Below are positions 1 to 9,765 of a stretch of 64,000 bases of DNA, piece by piece (position 1 is the first letter of the stretch; each line of letters opens with the position of its first letter). The stretch comes from Cheiracanthium punctorium (Eukaryota > Arthropoda > Arachnida > Araneae > Cheiracanthiidae). A model generated the notes under the pieces. The model did no database searches and had not been told where the DNA came from. It was given only the letters and a program-made list of their open reading frames with translations. A program made the translations under genes and the position numbers. The stretch covers positions 1-64,000 of the forward strand of contig JAWZYV010011897.1 of assembly GCA_038373885.1 (NCBI GenBank), written 5' to 3'.

Positions 1-229
1 TGGATTCCATATAGCATGAATTTTATCAAAAATATGCAGGTGCGTTATCAAAGTTTAGGGTGAGAGGGGCTGCAGATCCCCCGAAATCTGACCTATTAGT
101 ACTCAGCAAAAAGATCATTTAAAAAACGTAGCAAACGCAAATTTTTCTAATGCGAAATTCTAACTTTCCTTGCCAAAGTTTATTTCTTTCATTGTTTCTT
201 CAAAGTCAGAAAATACTTCTGAACAGCTT

Positions 230-335
230 TTAAAAAAAACCAATGATGTTAAAGAGTGGAAAATAAAACCCAATAATGTTTCTTCACCACCCGATGCAAA
301 GTACTAATACTAGCAGTAAATCTGTGGGAGGGACC
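230..335 (+). repeat. Dispersed repeat fragment, copy 1
   Basis: This stretch resembles 59484-59570: both contain an AATGATGTTAAA or AATAATGTTAAA segment, then CTTCACC, then a conserved ACTAATACTA-CAGTAAA segment. It appears to be a 5' part of the same unclassified repeat whose 3' part is at 2222-2470. No coding potential was seen. Confidence 0.4.
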
Positions 336-340
336 GGGAA

Positions 341-2221
341 CTAATGGGGCACTTTCTTAGTTTAAGATGTATTTCAGTAAAATATTCAGATATTAATGAT
401 TATAATAATAATATTAATACACTAAGTTAAAGCGTGCACATGTGATTTCCAAAAAATGGGCATTTTTTTTAAAGATATCCCTGCAAACACATAACTATCG
501 CAAACCTGACGATTCGATATCGGACTTCTCAGCTGTTTCATCAATGCCCTTCGCAATAACGATCGGAAATCTTTTAGGTATCGGATCAAAGATATATCAT
601 TTCAAGGCATCGAACTTTTGCCAAAAGCACGATACAAATTATGCACTTCTATTTCTAGCAATTTCTTGTATTCAGAAAGATGCCAGATTGCTGACCTGAT
701 TAGCGAAGTCAGAAGTGTATCGAATGGGTTTTGGTTCTCCTCTCAAAAATGATATGCACGAAAACCATAACAATATCATAGAGAATATCATAGGCCATAT
801 GACATTATTTTTTAAACCAATAATTATAATTTTGTATTATTATGCATTCAAAGTTCCGATTCTGTGCCCGACCTGTCGGTTTTGATTCGTGACAAATCGA
901 AATCGTAACCCACTACCTATAACCGACCGACATCTTTTAACGTGTCCGCTGAGTGTTCACTTTGGCGGACACTTTCGACACAGATCGGTTACGTTTGCTT
1001 GTGTCCAAATGATATCTGCACAATCTGGGGTAGGATATAGTTCAGTTATCGAACTGTGAGTCGTGTGTTTGCTGGGATACTAATAAAAATTAAAAAATCA
1101 ATTTCTGAAATTATATCATTGTCCCATTAGCCTCGCCCCCCCCCCCCCCCGTATGCAGAGCTAACGGGACAAATATAAAAAAATAAATAAAATTTATACT
1201 AAATCAATCAATATAGACTAACAAAAGTATGTATGTGAAACTACCTAATTACAAAATATTTATACCAATGCTCTTTCATATTTTTTTTTCTAAAGTAATA
1301 TTTAAGCTCATATATAGACGGGGGGAAAAACTCAAAATTGTAGATGATCGCATAGTTTGTCGGACAATATTAGGTAGTTCCAATTTCGACACATATCAGC
1401 AAATCTGTCCAATGCTTATCTTCTTTTTCTAGACATATGACTTTAAAACAGTTAGTTTCTTCCCTTAGATAGTTCACAAGCATTTCATGATTGCTATCTC
1501 ACTAATGATATCGATGTAATGGAACGCTTCACTTTCCTGTAAATTTAACTAGAACAAAGTCACTTAAATTTTTTTTAAACTTAGATATTGCACCACTAAA
1601 CTCATTTGATGAGTTCTGTGAAGAGATGCTATTGCCTACAGAACTGTCCGAAATTTTACAGAGTTCATATTGTTAGGCTATAATTTTTTTTTATTATGCC
1701 TAAATTCATTAAATTATAGGCATAATTAATTTTTTAACAACTTTTACTTATGATTAACATCTAAAACAGTATTTATTTAATAAAATAAAAGCTGGCTTAC
1801 TGTCTCTTCAGCTGTCGCATTAGTCCCCATATTAACCGTCACATTGGACCCCACAGTGTAAGAATTCAAAATTTCAAGAGTAGAAAACGACATGTTGTAT
1901 CACACAATGCTGGATTTATATTATCATAATATACATGATATCTGCTATCTTAAAGAATATTTCCATTAATTAAAAGTTATTTTAAACGATAAAAAAGTTA
2001 AATTAAATATAAAAATTAAGATTTACTTTGATGTCTGGAGGAGAAAGAACATGATGTTTTCAGGCTTAATACTTAACTGCAATGGCTGGCCTGATGTTAT
2101 TCAAAGATGTAGTATCACTGCACCCATTCTGTAGTATACAAACTTTTCACAGAAATGTTTTATTTTGCAAACTGTTTTGTCCCATTATCCCCCAGTCTCC
2201 CCTATATTTCACACAACTTTC
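341..2221. other. AT-rich stretch, no gene seen
   Basis: I see no supported gene here. Open frames at 442-699, 1229-1432 and 2082-2276 are short, AT-biased and without recognisable motifs. A C-homopolymer lies at 1136-1150. At 1066-1076 the sequence TGTTTGCTGGG matches the right-hand terminus of the CCCAGCAAAC-ended elements at 21542-21641 and 33390-36382, so 840-1076 may be the remnant of another one. Its left end was not found. Confidence 0.5.
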
Positions 2222-2470
2222 AGAAAAAAAAATCATAAGCAGAAAAATCTTCTTCAAAAATGGATCGAGGAGTTAGTTACCTGTGTAAGAAAATATTGCC
2301 GTGTGTTTAACGTTTTCTCTGTTTCGTAACTTCTATAGTTTATTGTTAGTAACAGTTCTCTGTACAACCTGTACAGAGAGATTCTAAATTTTTCCGGGTC
2401 TCTAGCTCAGTTACGTTTTTTTAAACTGTTCAAAAGTTGAAAGATTTCCAATAAGAACAGCCTTTTGATG
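2222..2470 (+). repeat. Dispersed repeat fragment, copy 1 3' part
   Basis: Matches 59580-59830 with many substitutions. Shared blocks include CTTCAAAAATG near the start, GTGTTTAAC/ATGTTTAACA, a CTCTAGC block, CTGTTCAAAAGTTG and AAGAACAGCC at the end. The two copies are in the same orientation 57 kb apart. No transposon termini were identified. Confidence 0.55.
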
Positions 2471-2672
2471 ACATTTTCTTTAAGTGCTGTAGTAGTGGAA
2501 AGGTGAATTTCACCAATGAATAACAAAGAATTCCTAGCACTAGAAAATTAAACAGCACGTTTAATGCAGTAACACAGATTGCTCTAAATGGAAACATGTT
2601 AAGGGAAATTTGATTTTGTACCTGCGAGTAGGCATTAGTTTAACACAGTACTTGACGTGCGACACATTCATA

Positions 2673-2757
2673 GTTGAAGGGAGAGCGTGGGGATAGAGCT
2701 GGGTTTGAACCCAGGGACTTATGGGTGGTAGAATGAGGCGCAATCCGGCTCGGCCAA
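2673..2757 (-). repeat. tRNA-derived SINE head, copy 1 (minus strand)
   Basis: Read on the minus strand this starts GGCCGAGCCGGATTGCG (A-box-like) and has GGGTTCAAACCC (B-box-like) about 30 nt later, the pattern of a tRNA-derived SINE. A second copy lies at 3073-3152 in the same orientation. It does not fold into a complete tRNA by eye, so I do not call it a tRNA gene. Confidence 0.5.
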
Positions 2758-2889
2758 AAGGTACCCGCTCGACCGGCCTTCAATTAGCCGGGTGTTGTGT
2801 CTGCGGAGGTGATCGTGCCGCCACACTACTGCCCCCCCCCCCCCGTAGAGAGTCAGTCGGAGGCTGACGAATGATGTTCCAAGCGTTAT

Positions 2890-2985
2890 GGAACGCTGCC
2901 ACTCGGTGTGGACTTTGTGAGGTCGCTGCCGCTCGTTGCGAACTTTGTGAGGTCGCTGCCGCTCGTTGCGGACTTTAAAAGAGCC
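2890..2985. repeat. 29-bp tandem repeat, about 2.5-3 units
   Basis: Units centred on GAGGTCGCTGCCGCTCGTTG recur at a spacing of 29 bp between 2890 and 2985. The array is GC-rich against an AT-rich background and sits between two direct SINE copies. On the minus strand it is open (2886-3071) with a repeated SGSDLTK motif, but that follows from the repeat alone. Confidence 0.55.
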
Positions 2986-3072
2986 GAGCGAGAGATATAA
3001 GAGGGCGGTGCTGGCGCCATCTGTCGCTGTAAGCGAGAAGGAGAATGCGTGTTCGGTGTCCGGGTCGCCAAT

Positions 3073-3152
3073 GAAGGGAGAGCGTGGGGCGAGAGCTGGG
3101 TTTAAACCCAGGGACTTATGGGTGGTAGAATGAGGCGCAATACGGCTCGGCC
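3073..3152 (-). repeat. tRNA-derived SINE head, copy 2 (minus strand)
   Basis: Near-identical direct copy of 2673-2757, with the same A-box-like and B-box-like segments (GGTTTAAACCC here). Its 5' edge on the minus strand at about 3152 is exactly where similarity to a gustatory receptor stops, so it probably inserted into or replaced the 3' end of that gene. Confidence 0.5.
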
Positions 3153-3780
3153 TCCAAGTACGGAGTTGAGAATCTTAAATCCTTCAATACGTTTTTTCAT
3201 TGACAAGACAAGCTTACGAGACTTTCTTAGCGGTAAAGGCTTTGCTGACAACTTCTGAGCAGTGTATTCGACATCCGCAGTAGCATTTATAACATAGGAA
3301 ACGAATGTGCATAAGCATAACAATTGAAGAAGGTAAACCAAAGCTTGAACCCAGTGTGCAACGGTTACCGAAAGTAAGATATCAGGAAGAAAAAGCACAG
3401 TATAAATATTTCGAAAAGCAAGAAAAAGTGTGCTGCTAACAAACAAGAACAGACTCGGGTGTACAATTTTGTTGGTGCTGGAAATTTCATCCGATTTTAC
3501 AATGAACATCAACCAGAAGCTCCAAATGTCTTTCCTTGCTGTGCTGAAGTCGTTTGTTCAATGCAGTCAATGCTTCACTAATCAGGAAGCAGGCAGAGCA
3601 AAAGTAGGCTGTGAAAGTTCCATGGCAACGACTGATGTAGTAGAATAATAAAGAAACATACAATAACCAGGATTGGAAAAAGGAGGAGGTATATATCCAA
3701 AGAGACGGAAAATTACAGGTAAGTAGGGAACCAATGTGTACAAAAAATAGTTGGCATTCAGTAATATAGTAAAGTCATTA

Positions 3781-5055
3781 CCCTAGTAGGAATGACTGCT
3801 TGTTTTCTGCTCGGTCGTTCATCGACTCATCGTTAACTCATGGACTCGTCGAATTCAGTCATCGGCAAGTGCACTTTTGTTTATCTGCAATAGATGAATT
3901 TTTATTCATGGATAGAAGTGATCTAGACGAGCAGTTTCGCCCATGGGAAACCGAAAAACAATATTTTATCCGAAACTGCAGCTCTATAGTCATCGGGCCT
4001 CGCAGGTGTCCCCAGTGATTTACACTTTACCCATATTCCTATAAATATTTGCGTAATTTACATGTGCCTTTGCATAATCTAAGGGAAATATTGAACAATT
4101 CTTGAATTAATCGCATAATTTACTTCAAATTTCTTGTATTGGGTTTGGGAGGGGGTATCCCCCCCCCTTGCTCCCTCCCACAAAATTTAAATTTGAAAAG
4201 AAATATTCACAAAAAAAATGTAAGTGTTTATTATATAAAATCGTTTGTAATATTTAAATAAAATGTGTTTAAAAAAAGAAAAGAAAATCTATTTGAGCGT
4301 CAGCTGCATTATAAGAAAAACGGAAACTTCATTACAATGAGCAACTATTTTGAAACCTCTTTAATGTAAACAGCAAGAAGAGAAATCAGTTAATTTTTAA
4401 AAGTTATCCAAGAAATATAAAAGTTAAAATCACACTAAAATTCCTATAAAAATGTCAATATTGTTGTTGCTACTTACATACATTGCTAAAAAGTGAAATC
4501 AATTTCTTACCAATCGAATAATTTGACTATTATTATTATTATTATTATTATTAATAGCTGAACAACACTTTGTCAAAATTTCACCCAAAGTCCCAATCTG
4601 AGACTAAAATAACCGCTACTTCACACTTTGCCTTACGCATGACAAGATTCGATGTTCTGGGGTAGCGCGCTTATCTCGGAATCAGTACGCTAAAGGTTCG
4701 GTCCCGGGGAGGAAGAATTTCTTTTTTTTTTCAGAAAAATGGGAATTTAGCATACAAAAAACGAAAACATAATAAACAGAACGGACATTTTTTGAAAATT
4801 TTGCTGCCAGTCGTTTATTTTTTATTAATAAATATATTTTAACAGTTTATCGGTTTCTTTTCGTAATTTCATCGGAGTCATCGGAGAACGATGTTCGGCT
4901 TTATAGTCCCCCGAGCGGACATTTTATACCAGTTGCCGATGAAATTTCCCCTTTTTTGAATGAAAAGCCGTGCCATTGCTCCATCGGCCATTGCTCCATC
5001 TCCTCGGATTTAACGCACCCGCCTCTCATCGACCGATGGGTTATTACTACTAGGG
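3781..5055. mobile_element. TA-flanked DNA transposon with CCCTAGTAG ends
   Basis: Left end CCCTAGTAGGAATGAC and the reverse complement of the right end CCCTAGTAGTAATAAC match at 14 of 16 bases. TA dinucleotides flank both sides (3779-3780 and 5056-5057), as expected for a Tc1/mariner/pogo-type target duplication. It is 1275 bp, has no transposase frame I can recognise, and interrupts the gustatory-receptor-like pseudogene. It contains an (ATT)n run at 4530-4552. Confidence 0.6.
4655..4725 (+). repeat. Possible tRNA-like SINE head
   Basis: GGGGTAGCGCGC (A-box-like), then GGTTCGGTCCC (B-box-like) about 33 nt later, followed by a run of T. The stems do not pair as a proper tRNA by eye, so a tRNA-derived repeat inside the surrounding element is more likely than a tRNA gene. 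Confidence 0.3.
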
Positions 5056-5401
5056 TAGAAGCGCGATGTTTAACTTAAATGTGAACTTCCTCACTAGCAT
5101 TTCATTTTCACCAAAAACATTGTAAATTTCAGCCAACCTTTTAATTGTGTTTCTAAGCTTTTTTCTCTTTATGTAAATCAATATTCGGCTCAGAGAATTC
5201 AATAATAGAGGTATGATATTGGCTATTGCCTGTCTTCTTCTGATAATATCATTTTTCAGGGTTAGCAATTGCTCAACTGAATCGAGACTAAATCTCCCTT
5301 CGAATATAAAAGCCAACAAGAATGAAACTGCGGTCGAAATTGTGCATAGGTTGGTGCAGTGGAGGCTTTTTTTAAAGTCCAATCCATGAAACCACAGGTA
5401 C

Positions 5402-6040
5402 CTGTTTAAAGTTATTTACAAGTCTTGAATAGCATTTCCTTTAGTACCACGTTCACTCCGTTTACATAATTTACGCATCACGAACACGTCCTTTTTATGA
5501 TTCCAATTCAAAATTTAAACTCACAAAGTTATATGCATTCGAAGTTTCAAAAGATACTTATTAAGTTTTACCGTGCATTTACTTACCCATATATTATAAA
5601 ATGGGGATGTAAATATCTTTACATTATTCTGAGTTGTGCAGTTGAATTGAATTGAGAAAATGTTTGTTCTGATCTGCCCACTCAAATTTTAGGCATTCGA
5701 AAGTGCATTGAAAAGCGACTTGCAATGAGGCTTCACGTTTGAGTATGTCTAGCTGAATAAAAAGTTGGATTCAAATCATAAGCATGAAATAACGATTGTG
5801 ATGCATATATGAGCCTTTTTTTCCCCCAGATACGTACACATATGAATGACGAAGAAAAATTTTTTAGCTGTTTCAAACAAGTGCACCGATATATATTTCT
5901 TATCTAAGAAATGGAAAATTTCTGGTCTAAAAGATACCTGTATGAATTTCTCCAACTGCAAACGAATTAATGTTTGAACATAACACAATCAATGAATCCC
6001 AGAGTGTTATGTAATAATTTCCAGTGCAAATGGTGACTGT
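5402..6040. other. Non-coding stretch, nothing recognised
   Basis: AT-rich sequence between the receptor pseudogene and the element at 6041. The minus-strand frame 5776-5988 has no recognisable motif. A first exon of the receptor-like gene could lie here, but I cannot identify one. Confidence 0.4.
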
Positions 6041-6437
6041 TAGTCCAGTCATTTGGTTAAAAAAAAGGGGGCTTACCTGGAAAGTTTTCGAGGAGTTTTG
6101 AAAATGGGCAATTTTGTAGATTTCGATGTGCTCTTTCCGAATTTTAACTTTGCCCCCCTCGTATATTGGCCGCTCGCGCCGCTATATTCAAGAAATAGCG
6201 CCTAAAAGCGGTTTTTTGACAATATCTCCTTTCCAACTCATTTAACGAAAATAACAATTACAGAAAAGAAACCAGGGAAAATTTCCTACAATTTATGTAA
6301 CTACCTTTTTTCGTTTGTTTGTTGTAAAATCAATAGTTTTGGCGTACGAACGCCGCAAAGTGTAGTTCAGTATGCGCTTTGGCCGAAAAACTCATTTCCA
6401 CAACACCTTGTGGGGTAGAGTAAGCGGCGCGTTCGAC
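6041..6437 (+). repeat. Left terminal inverted repeat of the 6041-7960 element
   Basis: Pairs with 7616-7960 in inverse orientation. Shared blocks include GAAAATGGGCAATTTT, TTTTTTGACAATATCTCCTT, AACGCCGCAAAGTGTAG and AACTCATTTCCACA. The left copy has about 50 bp of extra sequence in small indels. Confidence 0.7.
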
Positions 6438-6444
6438 AGTTTGA

Positions 6445-7340
6445 ATGTTGAAGGCAAAATTTGAAGCTGAGAACTTCATGGTCAAACAAGCCTCGGAAGA
6501 TGCAGATACATTAACAATAAATACCGCACTTACCGTTTCATCGGCTTTTGATTTCGTAATAGTTGTCGGCGAAGATATAGATCTTATTCTTTTGACGGCT
6601 CTATCTACGCCATCAAACATATACATATATTCTAAACCCGAAAAAGGAAAAATTAAGCAACAAATATATTCAACAAAAAGCATCATAAATAAACCAGCCG
6701 CAGATCATATTTTATTCTTGTATGCCTTCGGCGGATGTGATACAACATCAGCATTATTTAATAAAGGAAAAATGAAATGTATTAATGTACTCCAAAAAAA
6801 TTAGCATTTAAACGAAGTTATCTAGGGATTCAAAAATCCGAATGCTGATCCAGACATCAATGTTAAAGCTGGAGAACGCTTCCATCTTGAATTATACAGT
6901 TACAGTAATGTGAAAAGTAAGCAAAGTATGTCTTTATTACTTTCTTACTATTCACATACAACTATTGATATACATGCTTCACAACATCAGCATATAAAAG
7001 AAATTTTAATATTGCGTCCCTACCTTTATTAAATTTAATAGTCCCTAATTTTAATACTGCAGAAGAAGGAGCTGCAAGACAACATTCGTTCCGAACCTAT
7101 CATCAGGTTCAGCAATGATATGAGAATGAACAAAATGCAGAGCCATGGGGGTAGAATAGAAACAAGAACGTGCTAATTCCTGTCACCCCATTCGAGCCCC
7201 CAGCTCCGGAAAGCTTGTTAAAACTTATATCTTGCAAATGCAGAAAGAGATGTGAGAAAGCCTGTGGATGCAGAAAGATTGGGTTAAAGTGCTCCGTAAT
7301 ATACACGAATTGCAATGGTACCTGTAATAACTCGCAAGTT
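6445..7340 (+). pseudogene. Broken gene: FEN/PIN-like nuclease segment followed by CXC-like Cys-rich segment
   Basis: The segment 6445-6801 reads for 119 codons and contains EDADTL, VIVVGEDIDLI, ADHILFLYAFGGCDTTSA and FNKGK in that order. These match a widespread animal orphan family whose acidic motifs and GCD-T resemble FEN1/PIN-type nucleases (established pattern, recalled without a search). A stop follows at 6802. Further fragments appear around 6830-7010 in shifted frames (NPNADPDINVKAGERFHLE). From 7188 a second open stretch gives PPAPESLLKLISCKC, then CGCRKIGLKCS and a final Cys pair, a CXC/tesmin-like zinc-binding layout. The frame is interrupted by several stops and shifts, so this copy is dead. 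It lies wholly between the element's inverted repeats, suggesting it was the element's own cargo or transposition gene. Confidence 0.6.
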
Positions 7341-7615
7341 CCATTACAAGATAGCGATGAAAAGGAAGAATCGGAGACTGTTTTCCAGCAAACTTATGAT
7401 GAAATCAAGAAAGAAGAGGATTGCAACAAAACTGATAATCCCACCGCGGCTGATGTGGAAGAAATTTCGGGCTGTGGCATTTCGATCGGTACTAGGGACT
7501 ATGAACTCACATACCTGGTCCATCAAGAACACCGCAGCAAAGAACAATGTGCTAAATTTTGGATTAGTTATAAATGCACGTGGATTAGGCCAACTGGGGA
7601 TACCACGATTAAAAA

Positions 7616-7960
7616 AAAGGGGGGGGCGAGCCGCTTATTCTACCTCACAAGGTGTGGAAATGAGTTTTTTTGCCAAAGCACATACTGAGCTACACTTTGC
7701 GGCGTTCGTTGGCAGAAACTATCGATTTTACGAAAAAAAGGTAATTACGTGAATTGTAGGAAATTTACGCTAGTTTCTTTTTTTTTTTGTAATTGTTTTT
7801 TTCGTGAAATGAGTCGAAAAGGAGATATTGTCAAAAAACTGCTTTAAGCGCCATTTCTCGAATATGGCGGCAAAGTTGAAATTCGGAACAAGCACATCGA
7901 AATCTATAAAATTGCCCATTTTCAAAACTTTCCGGATAAAACAACCAAATGACTGGACTA
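7616..7960 (-). repeat. Right terminal inverted repeat of the 6041-7960 element
   Basis: Inverse copy of 6041-6437. It begins on the minus strand with the same 18-base terminus. It contains a poly-T tract and a G-run that differ from the left copy, so the two repeats have diverged since insertion. Confidence 0.7.
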
Positions 7961-8234
7961 TGTAACTTACAAATAATTTGCTTTCATGGTTAGAAACAAT
8001 CCAATGAGAAGCGATTTCAAATGTTGATTATCATATCGCGATTTCAAATGTTCAATTCTAAAACTTCAATTGATTTTCTTTCACAGTACACGCAAAAAAA
8101 TTGAAAAAGGATAGGAAGTTATGACTTTATCATGACTAAATCGATATATTTATGGAAATCTGGAACTAGTTACTGATAAAGATACTTTGAAAATATTGAA
8201 TATTGTGCGTATTTAAAATCCATCTAATAATATA

Positions 8235-9025
8235 CAGGGTGGCCATAATTAAACTGCAAGTGTTCAAGGGGTGCTGGAGAGAAAACTACCGAGAATATTC
8301 CAGTGAAATTTGGTATCTACACGTTTCAGAACATGCGCAAGTCAAATGTGTAAAAAAAAAAAAAAAAAAAAAAATCGTAATTTTCACCCGATAGATGGCG
8401 CTGTATTGTATTTCAAAGCTCACCGGTGGCATATACAACTTCCAAAACCGATAGTCAGAGCATTGTGACATTCTAAGAGGCGTATAAACATTATAAAACA
8501 TCATTTACAGTTTATCAAAATTCCATACAATTCGCTTCAGTAATTAAATTTTTACAGTAACATGTAATCAAAAATTAACGTAAATTAAGATCACAAATTA
8601 AACAATTCATAAAGATGCTTTGGAAACAATTAAACCATTATTTATTCTCATTGACACTCATTGGACCTCTTCTTAATCGTTTCATACGGTATTCTTTCAG
8701 AGTAGCTGAATAATTGCTACCATTCTGATAGAATATCTTCACTAACAATGCACGTTCCTTCTTATTCAGAGTCATGATTGACCATTACTTAATGTGGTCT
8801 TGTTTTTACACTGTTCGGTGGGCTTAGAATTTCCATATATGACATTCATAAGCATTGAAACACGATATAGCGCCATCTATCGGGTGAAAAATGGCGATTT
8901 TTTTAATTGCATATTTGACTTGCGCATGTTCTGAAACGTGTAGATACCAAGTTTCACTGGAATATTCCTGATAGTTTTCTCTCCAGTACCCCTTGAACAC
9001 TTGCAGTTTAATTCTGGCCACCCTG
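8235..9025 (-). mobile_element. TA-flanked mariner-like element with ~190-bp inverted ends
   Basis: The left end CAGGGTGGCCATAATTAAAC and the right end, read in reverse complement (CAGGGTGGCCAGAATTAAAC), match at 19 of 20 bases, with TA at 8233-8234 and 9026-9027. The match runs inward for about 190-200 bp, including GTATCTACACGTTTCAGAAC and CACCCGATAGATGGCGCT. Between the arms lies a short transposase remnant on the minus strand. At about 0.8 kb it is an internally deleted derivative. Confidence 0.7.
8641..8775 (-). pseudogene. DUF4817-type transposase N-terminal remnant (45 codons)
   Basis: On the minus strand from ATG at 8775: MTLNKKERALLVKIFYQNGS, then NYSATLKEYRMK, then RLRRGPMS, then a stop. 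The order of basic helix, K-x-FYxN, S-A-x-L-x-EYR and RRGPM matches the helix-turn-helix DUF4817 domain found at the N-terminus of many arthropod mariner-like transposases. The catalytic D,D,D part is absent, so it cannot catalyse transposition. It sits in the centre of the inverted-end element at 8235-9025 and is oriented like a normal internal gene. Confidence 0.6.
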
Positions 9026-9030
9026 TATAT

Positions 9031-9763
9031 ACATATATTATTTATAGAACAAATGTAAATTGTGTGTTGTTGAAATTCCAAAAAGAAATCCATTTCAAGC
9101 TGTGGTCGTCGTTTATTTATCCGAATCGTTTACCAAATTAATATATTTTTGCGTACAGAAATAAAATTGACAGTGCTATAATTTTCTTGGATTGTCGTTT
9201 CAATTGCACTGCAACTAAATATTAATTCTGGAAATTTCGATATTGCCTGCTTCAATCCGGACAAAAGGGTTTTGAAATTATATGGAATACCCGGCAGTCC
9301 TATATGAATACATCGTATCCACCAATACCTTGACTTTATTTTTCCACACACAACCCTTATTTCTAGATCAATATTTCCAATTACAAAAATGCTGAAAATG
9401 AAATGTAGAGTTAAGCTATATTTAAAGCTTAAAGCGGGAAAATAAAATTTAGTGAAAAAATACACGAGTTAAATTTGTATACAGCCCACGGTCCTTCCAT
9501 TCATATTTAGAAAAATCTTGCCCATACAAAAATATTGAAAACACAAAAAGTCCGCCATTGGTATGACCAATCTTTAAGGAAATGTGAAACATGTGTTTAG
9601 TGACTTAAGGCTGTTCTACCTGAAAAGGGAGGTTTTCGGTTGAATTTAATGCACGGTAAGAATTAAACTTACATAACTATGAGAATTTTCAGAATAATTC
9701 CTTGGAAACTATTATTGTGAACTGACATTGTGATAAAATTTGAAGCGTTAAAAAGTATGAATA
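9031..9763. other. Non-coding stretch, nothing recognised
   Basis: AT-rich. The minus-strand open frame 9130-9465 (111 aa) has no motif, no splice context I trust and no similarity I recognise. Confidence 0.4.
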
Positions 9764-9765
9764 TA

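Larger units (their letters stand above)
3153..5401 (-). pseudogene. Gustatory-receptor-like pseudogene, split by a transposon
   Basis: Not intact. Reading the minus strand from about 5401 gives an N-terminal part (5401-5058) with RYLWFHGLDF, a hydrophobic helix and a helix followed by IKRKKLRNTIKRLAEIYNVF. Similarity stops at a 1275-bp TA-flanked element (3781-5055) and resumes below 3780. There follow WIYTSFFQSWLLYVSLLFYY, a helix ending SACFLISEALTALNKRLQ, then HLELLVDVHCKI. A one-base frame change near 3491 leads to DEISSTNKIVHPSLFLFV, another helix with FRNIYTVLF, and MKKRIEGFKI. The order of helices, the LN-x-L loop, the LVD motif and the pre-TM7 basic loop fit insect/arachnid gustatory receptors (7tm_7), which are plasma-membrane chemoreceptors. 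The last helix (family TYxxLxxQ region) is missing, cut off by the SINE at 3152. At least two frame breaks plus the insertion argue against function. Family assignment is by eye. Confidence 0.55.
6041..7960 (+). mobile_element. Long-TIR element carrying a FEN/PIN-like plus CXC gene remnant
   Basis: The first ~395 bp (6041-6437) and the reverse complement of the last ~345 bp (7616-7960) align along most of their length, beginning with the identical 18 bases TAGTCCAGTCATTTGGTT. The trinucleotide TGT flanks both ends (6038-6040 and 7961-7963), which could be a 3-bp target duplication. The gene remnant at 6445-7340 fills the space between the repeats. Long terminal inverted repeats plus an internal gene are the layout of a class II transposon. 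I cannot assign it to a named superfamily from sequence alone. Confidence 0.7.

Noticed and set aside
4655..4725. Possible tRNA gene with B-box GGTTCGGTCCC and a T-run
   Set aside because: T-arm and acceptor stems do not pair by eye. Better explained as a tRNA-derived repeat.
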